Source: Bettongia penicillata ogilbyi
Taxonomy: Eukaryota > Chordata > Mammalia > Diprotodontia > Potoroidae
Assembly (NCBI GenBank): GCA_023548195.1
Contig: JAJHZJ010000008.1
Span: forward strand, 2,442,232 to 2,506,231
Length of the DNA stretch: 64,000 nt
Direction of reading: 5' to 3'
In this document: one piece after another, positions 34,511-46,830 of the stretch
Layout of the letters: each line of letters begins with the position of its first letter
How positions within the stretch are numbered: position 1 is the stretch's first letter
The notes under the pieces: generated by a model
Told to the model about the DNA's origin: nothing
Databases searched by the model: none
Seen by the model: only the letters and a program-made list of their open reading frames with translations
Translations under genes and position numbers: made by a program

Positions 34511-34847
34511 CAGGCAGAACTGATGAAGGAAAAACATTACTGGCATGGGGGCCACCACTGCAAAGGCACTTTATTTTTGTTAAACATTTCCCACTTATAT
34601 CTTCATCTGGTTTGGGACTAAAATTGGGAGTTTTCCAGTCCATGTGCCACAAATGTGACACTGGACTAGACTGCTCTTTCAACCCTTTCCAGGTGCAAAG
34701 CTTGATTCTTCTTGCTGACGGTTCTACATGCCAGTGAGTGGTAAAACCAGAAGGAAAAGGTAGACTCTCTGACCCTCAAATCATGTGCCTTTTCCCCTAT
34801 ATCATAGTACCATAGGAGTGGATTGGATTACCATAGGAGAGATGATG

Positions 34848-34990
34848 GAAAGTGAGGCAATATAGCAGGAGCCCTGAATTCTAATCCTTTCCTCTCCCAT
34901 GAATTAACTGTGACCTTGGATGTCTTTATCTCCCCTGTAAGAGTAAGACTTGATAAGCTCCAAATGCCTTTTCAGCTCTATGAACCTAAG
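34848..34990 (+). repeat. CORE-SINE, diverged
   Basis: It contains gtgaggcaatatagcaggag and aactgtgaccttggatgtct, then ttttcagctctatgaaccta. Confidence 0.65.
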
Positions 34991-35054
34991 AAGTTAGTTT
35001 GAGGAGAGTAAGTTAGAGAATATCTTCTTCAATGGGTATGCAAAAGGAAAAAAG

Positions 35055-35155
35055 CCAAGAAAGACAAGTGATCAAAGCATCAAATGTTGCAGAAAGGTCA
35101 AGAAATGTGAAGCTAAAGGGGGAAAAAAATCCACTGGAGGTCATAGGTGACTCTT
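35055..35155 (+). repeat. Old LINE/RTE-like fragment
   Basis: It contains tgatcaaagcatcaaatgtt, gcagaaaggtcaagaaatgt and ggaggtcataggtgactctt, the same element as 5560-5860. Confidence 0.5.
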
Positions 35156-35899
35156 GAGAGAAGACTTCCTGTTGTGTGGGGAGAATGGAATCCAGATGGC
35201 ATGTGGCGAAAAGAATGGAAGGGGGAAAGTGGGAGCAAGAGTTATGAATTACTTTTTCTAACAGTGAAAACGAGAATATAGGAAAGAATGACCTAGACAA
35301 ATTTGTGGACAGAGAGGAAAGAATGTGCAGAGTAAAAGAGGTTAAAGTTAGCCAAAAGCAAATAATGAAAATCAACAGGAGACTAGAAGGGATGGCATCA
35401 AAGACACAGGTGAAGGGAGTGCCCTTGGTAAGAGAAAGATCATATTATTTTCTGAAACAGGAGGACAAGTGTCAACCCAGAGAAAGTCTGTGTCAAAGAC
35501 AGAAGTTGGGGGATTTCAAATCAAACTTGATCTCAGCAAAGCAACACTATGAGAGAAAGAGTAGAGGTGAAATTAAGGTGCTCAAAGAGAGTCAGAAAGT
35601 TTGGGCATTGTAAAAGGAGTCAATAAGAAGTAAGAGAATTACTGGGTAGCACTGAGAACCTAGATGAGATTAGTAACATCCATCAGTTTGCACTGGAACC
35701 AACCAATTTCAGGGTCTACATAAAGTATGCAGTTAATAAATGCCATTTCATTCATTCATTTATTCGCTGATGAATTTTTCCCATTCTGGACAGCCCAGAA
35801 ACAGGTGAAGACAGATGGCATTACCTACAACTGGTGATTAGAGGAACTAAAATTACACTGGGAGGTGAAGAAAAGACAATTTGCTTTGGACTCATGAGA

Positions 35900-36093
35900 T
35901 CATAGGCTTGTAACTGAAAGATTCCTTGGGAATTTGTGACTTACGACCTCTTCATTTTACAGATTTGGAAACTGAGGCTGAGAGTGGTTGAGTAACTTGC
36001 CCAGGGTGACACAGTTAGTAGGTGTTTGAAGTGGGATTCAAATCTGGGGCTTCCTTCCTGATTCTAACTAAGCTTAATATTCTACGCTACTTC
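35900..36093 (-). repeat. MIR-like SINE, reversed
   Basis: It contains ttcattttacagatttggaa, gagtaacttgcccagggtga and gggattcaaatctggggctt. Confidence 0.8.
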
Positions 36094-36321
36094 CTTGAAG
36101 GATCTGGATTTGCCCCTCCACTACCACTGTGTCACTATCTATAGGAGCTTTACCTCTGTATGAGTCATTTAACCTTTTTTGGCCATTCAGTTACCCATCT
36201 ATGATGAGATATCTTAGCTCTAAATCCATCCCGTGACCCCAGGATAGAAGGCTAAAGGAATGAGGGGATGGAGAGAGGAGACTAGTGGTGCTTTGAAGTG
36301 GTAGACTCTGGGAGTCTGGAC

Positions 36322-36460
36322 CAGGGTTGGGGAACCTGCAGCCTTCAGGCCACATATGGCCTTCTTGATCCTTAAATGTGGCCTTTTGACTGACTTAAGG
36401 CTGCACTTAAGGATCTAGAAAGCCATATGTGGCCTGAAGGCTGAAGACTCCCCACCCCTG
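36322..36460. mobile_element. Near-perfect palindromic hAT miniature element
   Basis: The left half starts cagggttggggaacctgcag and the right half ends gaagactccccacccctg. About 60 bases at each end are inverted copies (for example ggccacatatggc at 36348 and gccatatgtggcc at 36422). The flanking 8-mers gtctggac and gtctagat agree at six of eight positions, fitting hAT integration. There is no coding capacity. Confidence 0.88.
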
Positions 36461-36789
36461 GTCTAGATCAATTAGAGAAGCCCATGAAGATAGAACAGGG
36501 ATGAGGAACAGCAAACAGATAGAACCCTAAATTCCACCAAGGGATTAATGGCAGATAGTTGCTACAAGCAAACATGACCTAAGTAGACCATGCTACCTGA
36601 ATACCTTAGGCCAAAAATGTCCCCCAGGCATTTCTACTGCAGCTCCCTGTTGGTTTAGAAAAGTCAGCTCCTTCTTATGCCCTGCCACCTGAAATGTCCA
36701 CATAAACTTAGCCTTGCTGAGCTCACCTGCTCCCAGAGCACAGTGTCATACCTGTGGCCTTGTTTTGTTAGCATCTGAGGCAGAAAGTT

Positions 36790-36955
36790 AGATTCTGAGC
36801 CAGATGGGACATGGGGATCACTGAGCCCAAGCTCTTCATATTACACATGATGAGCCTGGGCCCAGAGGGAGATGACTTGGACAACATAACACACAAGCAT
36901 CGGATGTGGGATTCGAATGCAGGGCCTCTGATCCCAAAGCCACTGAATCGCATGA
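36790..36955 (-). repeat. MIR-like SINE, reversed, diverged
   Basis: It contains gagcctgggcccagagggag and gggattcgaatgcagggcct in the expected order. Confidence 0.65.
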
Positions 36956-37049
36956 CCTCTCTTGGGTTGGGTGTGGGGATGGAGAGTCATATTGACTGGG
37001 GAATTCACTGTAAAAATGCTGGAGAATACAGGAATGCTAGGTGGAATAG

Positions 37050-37262
37050 GAGAACGAGCACTGGACTTGGAATAAGGAAGACCTGATTTTGGTTCTGGCT
37101 TCAGATACTTCACAATGGTGTGACCCTGGTCCAGTGATTGAATATATCTGAGTTTCATCTGTAATTGAGGATAATCACAGCATCTACCTCCCAGGGTTGT
37201 GGTGAGGACCAAAAGATTTAACATATTTAAAATGCTTTGCAAAGTTTAAAGTGATATGTCAA
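37050..37262 (+). repeat. CORE-SINE
   Basis: It contains gagcactggacttggaataa, ggtgtgaccctggtccagtg, catctacctcccagggttgt and aaaatgctttgcaaagttta. Confidence 0.85.
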
Positions 37263-37794
37263 TATTAACTCTTTGTAAAGGGGGGAAGATGAAGATTGCT
37301 GGGTGGATCCTCAGGGCTCTGTTAAAATGGGTGGAGTTTCATTGTGCAGACTTCTCACAGGTACCCTGGGTGTACCTGGCAGTCTAGTCCAGCATTATCT
37401 CAGGGGCAGTGGACAGATTACTTAGGAACCATGATCTGTTACCCAGGAAATAAGTGCCTGCTCTGCTACAATTGTCATAATTCTTGCAATTAACCAAACT
37501 TGTGGTTGTGAAGCCATTTTTCTTGCAGTCGTTTTCACTGGATGGCAGCGCAGTTCATCCTGGTGCCCCCTCACGATCCCTTTGTCCCTTTTCCACTCCC
37601 CCTGGTGTAACCTTGGACCACCTCTTATTTGTACCAAGCTTCTTAACAGGCTGTTGTGATTTGAAGATGGGGAGAAGGCTGCAGACAGTCTTCCTCAGAT
37701 GCCTTGTTCTAGCAGGGAAGTGACCTTGGGGTCTTGTAGAGCACAGACTCTGGCGAGTCTCACCCATATTAAATATCATTTGTGCACTTTAAGA

Positions 37795-38012
37795 TGTGCA
37801 GTGCTCTTTATACACAATCTCATTTTATCCTCCTAACAACCTTGGGAGGTAGGTAATGTTATTACAGTCCCCATTTTACAGATGAGGAAACTTGAGAACC
37901 AGAGAGTTGAAATGACTTGCCCAGGGTCACTGAGGTAATATGTGTATGAGGCTAGATTTGAACTCAGGTCTTCCTGACTCCCATTGCTGTCCTATTGTGA
38001 CACCTAAAAGGG
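37795..38012 (-). repeat. MIR/L3-like element, reversed
   Basis: It contains tcctcctaacaaccttggga, cattttacagatgaggaaac, tgacttgcccagggtcactg and gatttgaactcaggtcttcc. Confidence 0.85.
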
Positions 38013-38249
38013 TCACAGATTTAGAACCTGTGATCTAGAAGGGTTCTTAATCACCAAGGAGATCCAGGAGGGTGAAAAATGTGCAAGGTCATGCAGGCAA
38101 GAAGTGGCACAGTCCTGATTTAAAGTGAAGTCATCTGATTACAAACCAGTGAGAGAGACTGAAGATGATGTGTCTGTAAACAAGGACCTGCCTCATTAAA
38201 CTGAGAGGCTGGGTTGAGAGAGACTAACATGAGGGCAATCTGTGTGTTT

Positions 38250-38440
38250 GTCCTTCATTTTTAAAGAACAGCATGACATCAGAGAAATGATGACATGACT
38301 TGCACTTGACTTTGTTTTGAGTGAGGGAGGGCTGTGCAAAGGCACCAGCCTCACTTCTGCCTCCTGAGCCATCTGGGTCCAGTGACCAGATATTCATCAG
38401 GATGACTGGAGATGGTCCAAGATGGAATGAGAAGCCTTGA
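38250..38440 (-). repeat. WALLSI-like SINE body, reversed
   Basis: The reversed wording tgtttgtccttcatttttaa, gacttgcacttgactttgtt and ctgggtccagtgaccagata matches the SINE at 40939. A diverged reversed MIR piece precedes it at about 38030-38150. Confidence 0.75.
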
Positions 38441-38547
38441 CCTTTTTAGGGCAATAGGTCAATTATGAAGGGGCTGAAATGCCCAGCAGTAACTCAGCTT
38501 GGACTCTTGAGGCCCTGTGCTGGGGAAAGGACACTAAAGTCACAGGA

Positions 38548-38682
38548 TCATAGGCACATAGAGCCCATCAAGTGCAACACCGTAATTGTACAGATTTAGA
38601 AATGGAGGCAGAGGTTAAATGACTTGCCTAGGGTCACACAGCTAGAAAATTTCTGAGTCAGGATTGGAACTCAAGGACTGGG
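38548..38682 (-). repeat. MIR-like SINE, reversed
   Basis: It contains aaatgacttgcctagggtca, cacagctagaaaatttctga and ggattggaactcaaggactg. Confidence 0.78.
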
Positions 38683-39204
38683 GTCACAAATATTTTGAGG
38701 GAAGAATTGACAGAACTTGGTCAGTCAGTTCCATGAAAAGAAAGAAAGTCAAATTCATGTTTTTCACCTGAATAAGAGGAACAAATGATGAAATAGGAGA
38801 TTTCAATTTGTTAGATAGCTATAGAAAAATTCACTTAGAGAACTTTATTCATAAACAGGAAACTTTCCACTTGTCTTCCCTGCCCTTCACCCACTCTCCT
38901 CCTTCCATATATTGGTCTGACTGGTCACCTTGGCTATTTCTTTATTCTCCCTTTCATGCCTCAAATACAGGTTATGGGAGGATTAGGAGTAGGTAACAGA
39001 TAGGAAAAGAAATCCATAAAAGATTATGTGAAATGTGGTCAATTTAATTCTAAATTTGTAAACATGTACAATTTGTGATATGATTTTTTCAAATTATACA
39101 AATGCAAGTGTGTGTGTTTGCATACATGTATATGTGCATGCCTGTGAATCTGTCACCTTCTATAGTTTACTCATGACCCATTCAACAAACTTCAATAGTT
39201 TTTA

Positions 39205-39560
39205 TTAATACACTCATTCAGCAAACATTAAGCAGTGTGGAAGTAAACAAACGTTCCTTGCCTTCAATGAGTTTATAATCAATTAAGGGTGTGTACACAC
39301 ATACATATAAATATATCTGTTAAATACAAAGAAAGGTCTAGGAAATGAGAAGAGCACGGCTCACTGAGGAAGGGGGCATTTGAGCCAAGCTTTGAAGGCA
39401 CTGAGTAGGAATTTGCGTAGGGATTCCTTTGAGGCAAGAGAGAAGGGGCAGTACATGCCAAGCAGGGTGAACGTTTGCCACAGAAACAGAAGACAGCATG
39501 ATGAGGAACAGAAAGGATGGCTGAGACTCAGACATGTTTGCCAAGGATGCAACCAATAGG
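39205..39560 (+). repeat. RTE-like repeat, diverged
   Basis: It contains cattcagcaaacattaagca, ccttcaatgagtttataatc, gggcatttgagccaagcttt and gcagtacatgccaagcaggg. Confidence 0.65.
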
Positions 39561-40938
39561 CAGGGAGAGATTGAACCTAAGTTTGATAGTAGCAGTGGTG
39601 GAGGGAGGCATATGTTGGAGAAGATGGAAAGGAATTTGGAAGTTCTTACATTGTTTTTCTGACAGCAAGCCTAAATTTGCTTCTTTGCAACCTCTACTCT
39701 TTGCCCTTGGTTCTTTCATCAGGATCCTGAGATCAAGTGGGGTATGATAGAGGGGCAATCTACTGGAAAATATGGGATGGAATGGGATCACTTCTGCATT
39801 CAGAGGGCAAGAAGGGTCTCCTCTCCTTGTGAGACAGACAAGGATGGAGGCATCTGGGAGATAGAAGATGAAGAGAAGGGATAAAAAGCCATTGTGGTAA
39901 GGGGGATAGTAAGTATTCCCTCCGTGTATTTGAGTGAAGGGGAGTGAAAAGGAAGGACGTAGGAGTGGTGAAGATCGATGAACTGTAAGGTTACAATGTT
40001 TGAGAGGACGCTGACTTATAAACTGAAGTTCTAAATAGGAGAGCTGTGAGAAAGGAACTGAATATCTTGAGAATGTTTGTTAATGAGAGAGAAAGGGATA
40101 AAGTAGAATGGGTGGGCAAAAATGGATAGGGACCATGGCAGGGCAAGATTAAGGCAACTATGAATTGGGAGAGAAAGGGGAGAAAGGATTTTGTGAATGA
40201 TGCATGTGAGGGAATATGAGATTGGGAAACCTGCCAAAGGATGAGGAAAGAAAAGGATAAAATGTTGACATAAATGTAGGATTAAATGTCATTTGATAGG
40301 GCTACCTACTCTTGGATCCTGTAAACATGGACTCCATGTAGACTCTGATTCCCAGAGGTGAAGGATCTCTTACTACTGAAACCCTGTTGGAGAATGAAGA
40401 ATGAGATAGAAACTAGGTCTACAGCACTTGGCAGATCCACATCTTTTCCAGAACCTCATTCCAAGATGTCAGGGGATACTCCTTACATAAGCCAGAAGCA
40501 TTCAAAATCTAAAAGTAAGGCTCCCTCCCTTTCCATTCCTTGTATCCTATTTAGAGACACCTTTATAGTTCTCTCTGTTCCTTTTAAGATGGTATGATTT
40601 CTTCATCAAATTTAATAAGCTTACTTCAGTGTTTCTTATTGAGTCAATAACATTCAACTCAAATTGCTCTAAAAAAACAACAGTTCAGATTCCCTAATTT
40701 ACCCAAGTGATCTGGTTGCTAGAAATTCAGTGACACTGCTTTTATATACAAATACATAAGAAAATATACCTCCAAATGAACCACAGAACAAGGCCAGTAA
40801 ATTGCAAACCAGGATCCATCTGATCAGTGAGATAACGATTCCTGTTATCCACTTTTTGGAACCCTCCTTCCCCTATTTAAAGAAATTTTATGACAGAGCA
40901 AATTAGGAAGTCAAGCCATTTTCTATATACCCTATCTG

Positions 40939-41242
40939 AGCAGCTAGATGGTGCAGTAGATTGAGCACCAGTGCAGGAGTTAGGAGGACCTGAGTTCAAA
41001 TCTCACCCCAGACACTTGACACTCACTAGCTGTGTGACCTTGGGCAAGTCACTTAACCCCCAATTGCCTCATCCTGGGTCATCTCCACTCATCCTGATGA
41101 ATATCTGGTCACTGGATGGCTCTGCAGGAGAAGTGAGGCTGGTGACCTGCACAGCCCTCCCTCACTCAAAACAAAGTCAAGTGCAAGTCATGTCATCATT
41201 TCTCTGATGGCATGGTCTTCTTCAGCAACAAAGGACAAACAC
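40939..41242 (+). repeat. Full-length WALLSI-like SINE
   Basis: The head gcagctagatggtgcagtag is followed by tgagttcaaatctcacccca, ctagctgtgtgaccttgggc, then the specific body atgaatatctggtcactgga, gtcaagtgcaagtcatgtca and tggcatggtcttcttcagca, ending acaaaggacaaacac. It ends in a CA microsatellite. I recall this body from Australasian marsupials, which is the main hint at the clade. Confidence 0.85.
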
Positions 41243-41277
41243 AGACACACACACACACACACACACATACACACACC
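41243..41277. repeat. (CA)n microsatellite at SINE 3' end
   Basis: CA run immediately after the SINE, probably grown from its tail. Confidence 0.9.
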
Positions 41278-41657
41278 TATCTATATCAAATAGGATAAAA
41301 CTTTAGTAAGGATGGCTTGATAATCACTGCGATCTAAGCAAGTTAGGAATGAGTTAAAAATGGAAGTACCATGCACTAGGATCTCCACTTGACCTGTATT
41401 TCTTTGGTCTTGCTATTAGCCAGAACCTTAATGTTCATGAAAGTGTTGTGCTCCTGCAGGTAATTATGAACTTTCATTAGATTTATATTTTGCAAACCCC
41501 TGTACCCCAGCCAATAGCTGCAGTCATTTTCACGCACTATACTTACCATCATTTCCTTTCTCTTCAACATGGGCACTCCCAACAGTGGTGCAGATCATAC
41601 ACCTTTGGAGCAACTCCTGTTTTCCCATAGATCCTTTACTAGGCCCTTCCTTGAGAA

Positions 41658-41861
41658 CAGGGGTTCTATGTATTTTTATGCATCATGGACCCTTCTGGTG
41701 GTCTGCTGAAACCAATGTACCCTTTTCCAGAATAATGTGTAAAATTATGTGTAATATATCACATATAATAAGGTATAAAATTAAAAAAGAATTACATTAA
41801 AATATAATCATCAAAAAATTTTCAAAAGTCAGTTTTAAAGACCCTAAGTTAAGAATTCCTG
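41658..41861 (+). mobile_element. hAT-type miniature element
   Basis: It starts caggggttctatgtattttt and ends aagttaagaattcctg. The interior has catcatggacccttctggtg. It shares its layout with 42774-42980. Confidence 0.72.
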
Positions 41862-42054
41862 AGGTTAAGCACACCTGCTCTAGATTTTTTGCTATTCCAT
41901 GGAGACCAGTACAGCATGTTAGATGTAAAGGAATATGGGTCTTATTATAAGGCCTTAGCATAATAAACTAGGTGGCACTCTCAGCACCATCAGTTATCCC
42001 TCACTCTCTCTGGATGGGCTCATCTTTTCTAGCCATTTATCTTTTGGAAGGAGG

Positions 42055-42372
42055 AAAACAGTGTGGTGTAGTGGATAAAACATTAGACTTGGAGTCACAA
42101 GGAGCTGCTACAATGGAAAAAACACTGGCTCTGTAGACAAAGGACCTCAATTGAAATCCCACCCTGGGAAAATCTAGGCATCCCAGGGGCTCAGTATTTT
42201 CAGTTATAAATAGAGGTTGATGCCCCCTAAGGTCCCTTACAACCCTAGCTCTATGACCTGTGATCCAACAAATTCTGCCTCAGATATGACCTCATCTTTG
42301 GCTTCTTCATCTCTAAAATGAGGCAGTTGTATGTAATGTCCTCTCCAGCCTCTGGCAGTTCTGAGTCTGTGA
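42055..42372 (+). repeat. CORE-SINE inserted in another CORE-SINE
   Basis: A first head gtgtggtgtagtggataaaa stops after ggagtcacaagga. A second element starts at about 42105 (gctgctacaatggaaaaaac) and ends near 42255 (agctctatgacctgtgatcc). The first then resumes with attctgcctcagatatgacc and tcatctctaaaatgaggcag. Confidence 0.75.
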
Positions 42373-42773
42373 TTTTGGAATTCTTTCCATGCCTCCTCCT
42401 CTGTAGTTTCGGCTTCAGATTTTCACAGTCTTCTTGAACCTGCCCCCCAAAAACCTCATTATTCTTTTATTCCCAATATATGCAGGCCATTTTAGCATAC
42501 CAGTGATTCTTATCTTGGTTTTCATGTGAGAAGGGTTTGAACTGAAAAACTAGCTTCACGTATGAGGCTGAAGCTAAGGGTTAGCTCCGGGAAACTTTTC
42601 TGAAGAGGTTAATCGTGGGCAGTGGACAGCACCCAGCATCTGTCCAAATCCATCGACACTTCAGTGCATCTTCAGTCTCACTGAGGTGGGCAGTCCCTCC
42701 ACAGATAGAGTCCACCCATGCTTTCTCCTGCTGCATCCTTCTTGTCCATTTTTTCCATAATTCCACCATTGAG

Positions 42774-42980
42774 CAGGGGTTCTTACCTTTTGTGTGTGTG
42801 TCACATTCCACCCCTTTGGCAGCCTACAGAAACTCAAAGCCCCTTCTCAGAATAATTTTAAGTACGTAAAATACTTATAATTACCAAGGAAACCAATTAT
42901 ATTTAAATAAAAGTGTAATTTTCCCATCCAGCTTAAAAGACCCCCTCAAATCCATCCACAGACTCTCAGCTTAAAAACTG
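42774..42980 (+). mobile_element. hAT-type miniature element with 8-bp target duplication
   Basis: It starts caggggttcttaccttttgt and ends cagcttaaaaactg. It is flanked by ccattgag (42766-42773) and ccatagag (42981-42988), seven of eight bases alike. Interior tcagaataattttaagtacg is shared with the copy at 41658. Confidence 0.85.
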
Positions 42981-43093
42981 CCATAGAGCAACAACTCAAC
43001 ATAGTAAGGTTTATCTTCTCTGTCTTGACGTAATGGAGCAAACAAGCCGACCACCACAAGTGCACAGACCAGAGAACATAGAGCCAGGGACCT

Positions 43094-43180
43094 CTGTGAA
43101 GTTTGGATTCAGTCAAAGGGCTGTACTTGAGGAACTAGAGGGTCACATGTGGCCTCGAGGCCACAGGTTCCCCACCCCTG
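43094..43180 (+). mobile_element. hAT miniature element, right half only
   Basis: It contains gattcagtcaaagggctgta, ggtcacatgtggcctcgagg and the terminal ggttccccacccctg, like one arm of the palindrome at 36322-36460. A reversed MIR piece follows at about 43185-43275. Confidence 0.78.
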
Positions 43181-43574
43181 TCCAAGACCTTCTAGTCAAT
43201 CCCCTTACTTTATAGTTAAGGAAATTCAGACTCAAAGAGGTTAAGTGATTGCCCAGTGTCACACAGATACAGAGAAGTGCGAGGCTCTCTCCACTGATCC
43301 ATACTTTCTCAGTTATCACTTTTATCATGTGACTAGTCCAGCTTTTTCTTGTTGTTCATACATGTCTTAGAAGACATTATTTATTCCACTTTTCCATCTG
43401 TCCACATAATTATATTTGGCCTTCCTGAATAGGTGTATCTAAAACCTGGACTTTTAATTTGAAGGAATATGCATGGAGTCTTGCAAAACCATGTATGTCC
43501 TATGAGAAAAATTTGCAGGCTTTGTGTGAAATTTCTGCTTTCAGGGGGTCTGAAGGAGATGTCTCTGAATGAAT

Positions 43575-43680
43575 GAAAAAAACCATCTATTACGCACTTA
43601 GTGGACACCAGACACTGTGTAAGGCCCTTGAGATAAAAAAGAAAATAAGATATGGGGTTACCATTCTATAAGGTAAATAC
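43575..43680 (+). repeat. RTE-like repeat, 5' fragment
   Basis: It contains aaccatctattacgcactta and ggacaccagacactgtgtaa. A similar piece lies at about 44025-44110 (tgctctgtgtcagaaattgg). Confidence 0.6.
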
Positions 43681-44384
43681 GAGCCATACAGGGGAGTAGT
43701 AGGTCAGGAGTCATAGCACAATTGATTGTCACATTCTTTCCAAGATGTGATGTAAAAGTCTTATTATAAGTCTTTATTATAATAAACTAGGTAGCACCCT
43801 CAGAAACTTGCTAAGGAGAAAGTACTGCTATCCATGAATTAGATGCCTAATTTCATATATATATATAAAATTAGATATCACTTAGCCTTGCACTACTGAA
43901 AACCATGGATGGTCTGTTGTTTAGGTATAGTGCCACTAACAGAACTAAGTAGACAGGTCCCAAATGGAACCTGTTTTCAAGAAGAGGGTATGAATGATTC
44001 AGCACCAACTGTACTACCACCATAAAATTAATCAAGCAACTGCTCTGTGTCAGAAATTGGGCTAGATGCTAGGAATACAGATACAATGAATAAGACAATC
44101 CTTCCTCACGTATTCTAATCACCTAAAGAGAATGCCTTATCATGTCAGTAGCACCTTAGTGTTAATGAATTGGGGCAAGAAGGCCTTGCCCACAGTAGAA
44201 TGGGGATGGCTACTTGTCAGAGTTCCTTCCCAAATGTAGACACATGGTATCCGTTCCCCATAACAACATTTTAAAACTCAGTCTTAGTTGAATTTAAAGG
44301 TGCCAACCTGCATTACTGGTAGGTGTAGCCTCATCCAGGAGGTCCCTATGCTAATAAAACCATGGGTCCAGTCATTTTCTTATC

Positions 44385-44560
44385 TACATTGTACTTTAAG
44401 GTTTACAAAGTACTTTATAGCATCCTCTCATTTGTTCCTCACAGAAGCCCTGTGAGGAGGGTACAACATCTATACCATTATCACCTCTTTGCAGATGGGG
44501 GAACTGAGTCTTAGATTAAGTGGCTTTCCCATGATCACGCAGCTAATAAATATGGCAGAC
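44385..44560 (-). repeat. MIR/L3-like element, reversed
   Basis: It contains ggtttacaaagtactttata, cctcacagaagccctgtgag, gcagatgggggaactgagtc and tggctttcccatgatcacgc. Confidence 0.78.
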
Positions 44561-45104
44561 TGGTCCCTTTCTATCACATCACCTGCCTCATGGGCATGTC
44601 CTCCGTACAGAGCTATCAAACAGAGGATAGGTTTCTGCCTTCAAAAACTCTGCTTTCCATGCAAAAGGAAGCAATGTATATAAGTACATTTAAATATAAG
44701 TGATAAGCAGATATAGAATATATTCAAAACCAGCTGTAACTCTACAGAGTAGGAGAGAGGCACTTGTCCTGCAGACTGAGATGGGGATAACCTAGACAGA
44801 CCAATTCATTAGTTACCAAGTTCCCAAAATGTGATTAGGCTGAAATTCTTACACATCTCTGCCCCTAAAAGACCAATTTTGTTCATATCAGATTGTAGAA
44901 AAATCTATGTTAAACTGTTTTGAAACACTGTAGTAATATATTAAGGTAGCTTCCCAGTTCATTGTAGGTGAAGGAACTGTCATGTTTGCAAGCATAATGT
45001 CTGGGTGCATTTGAATTTTTCTGAACAGGAAAACACTGTAACAGTACTGAACACAGCACGTCAGTTGGTCATCATGTCATGGGACTTAGTCATTTGAATA
45101 GTTA

Positions 45105-45262
45105 TAGACTCATAGATCCAGCAGTCATATAGTTCAGCCCCCATCATCATTTAGATAAAGAGGCTGAGGCCCAGAGAGGTTAAATGATTTACCCAACATC
45201 ACACAAGTATTAAGTGGAAGAGACAGAATTTGAATCCAGGTTCTGACTCTGAAGCAAGTGTT
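45105..45262 (-). repeat. MIR-like SINE, reversed
   Basis: It contains gaggctgaggcccagagagg, ttaaatgatttacccaacat and cagaatttgaatccaggttc. Confidence 0.8.
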
Positions 45263-45325
45263 CTTGCCACTCGTCAGCAAATATTTAGTTTCTGTGTCTG
45301 TCTAGGACCCTTCCTCCACCCCCTC

Positions 45326-45326
<1 letters not shown>

Positions 45327-45382
<56 letters not shown>

Positions 45383-45398
45383 ACACACACACATATAC
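45327..45398. repeat. (TC)n(CA)n compound microsatellite
   Basis: A TC run switches directly to CA repeats near 45358. This is a likely polymorphic site. Confidence 0.92.
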
Positions 45399-45834
45399 AC
45401 GTCCAACCTTTTTCTATCTGGTAATACTATCACCACATAAGCATTCAGAACTGCCCTGCTCTGGTCTTCTCAGCATTGTAAACATCTTCAAGGTTGGAAC
45501 GAAGAGAGTGGGAGTCATAAAGTGGCAACCTGTTCTCTCCACTGTTTTGGTGCATATTGTTATATGCTGCAACCACTTTTTCACACCCCTATTGAACTGC
45601 AGACCTCTGGTCTCCAAAGGCCTGGTAGAACCTCCCTATAATTTTGAATTTCCTCCCGTCCTTCCCTCTGCCCACTGCCAGTTGAAGAAGTCTAAGGATA
45701 TACTCTGACCTACTGTGGCAATCATAGACACTGTTACTTTTAAACAGAAGCTACATCATGGGAAGTATTACCTTCTCTTTAAAAAATGATGAGAAAACTA
45801 TTTTACCAGGATAATAATTACACCAAATCAAATA

Positions 45835-45918
45835 GCTAGGATAAAATGAGATAATATGTACAAAGCACTTTGCAAGCCTTAAAGTGCTTGCTATATAAAT
45901 GCTACCTATTATCATACT
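45835..45918 (+). repeat. CORE-SINE 3' end
   Basis: It contains aaatgagataatatgtacaa and agcactttgcaagccttaaa. Confidence 0.75.
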
Positions 45919-46734
45919 GCTAATTTTCTATTACATGTATTAGATGGTAATATAAAATGTCGTCCTTCATAGCACCTTCCTGTGTGCTCTTAAGCAACAA
46001 ATTCAGCAAAATATGAATTAGTATATGATGGATACATATAGTTGATTTTTTAATGGGATCTTAAATTATAATAACTCTTCCATCAAACAAAAATCTGAAA
46101 TATTTTGTATTTGTAAAGAGAATCTGTCCAAAGAGATATATCCCACCTATGTGTCATCATCTGTTTATAACTTGTTCATGTTAGACTTTGTAAGTAGCAG
46201 TACATCCAATGTGTTATATTAGCACTGTTTTATATTTATATTTATATTTATGTGAGCAGATGTTTGTATCTCACCAAGATTCTAAGATCGACTTTAGAGT
46301 TCAATTTGCGAACATCACAAATGAAACTGCCTGATACGGCATTCAGGCTCTGGGCATTAGGCAGCCGGTGGAGATTGCCTCCTGCTCTTCAGTGACCTCA
46401 TTTCGGTTCTTAACACTATAAATCAGGTCAAAAATTGTAACTGCAGCGAGTTCTGTTTCTAGATTATGATATAGCAGCCGAAGAGGGCATGGTGCTACAT
46501 TGTTTCTCCTGTCATAGGAGAGAAGAGGGTAATTCCCCGTGACGAGTCACTGCTGCAGTAGCAGCCTGTACGCCTTTCTAGAGAGAGTTTATAAAGGTAT
46601 CGGATGCTACAGGGCATCGGAGTCATTTTGGGCTCAGCTGCAAAAAGTCTTTGTCTTATGTATCATTAAAAATGGGAGGGGGTGATTACAAAAAAGATGC
46701 ACGTTACTGAACTATTAAATGGATCATGGAATGA

Positions 46735-46830
46735 TGGGATTTTGAGTTGAAAGGGACCAACCCCTTTCATTTTATGGATAAGGAAATAGACGGCTAGAGA
46801 AATCAACCAGCTTGCCCACTTGGGGCACTT
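46735..46830 (-). repeat. MIR-like fragment, reversed
   Basis: It contains gaaagggaccaacccctttc and ttatggataaggaaatagac. It lies about 190 bases before the exon at 47017. Confidence 0.65.

Noticed and set aside
35305..35613. 102-codon plus-strand frame
   Set aside because: The A/G-rich sequence produces long stop-free stretches. There is no recognisable domain and no splice or promoter support.
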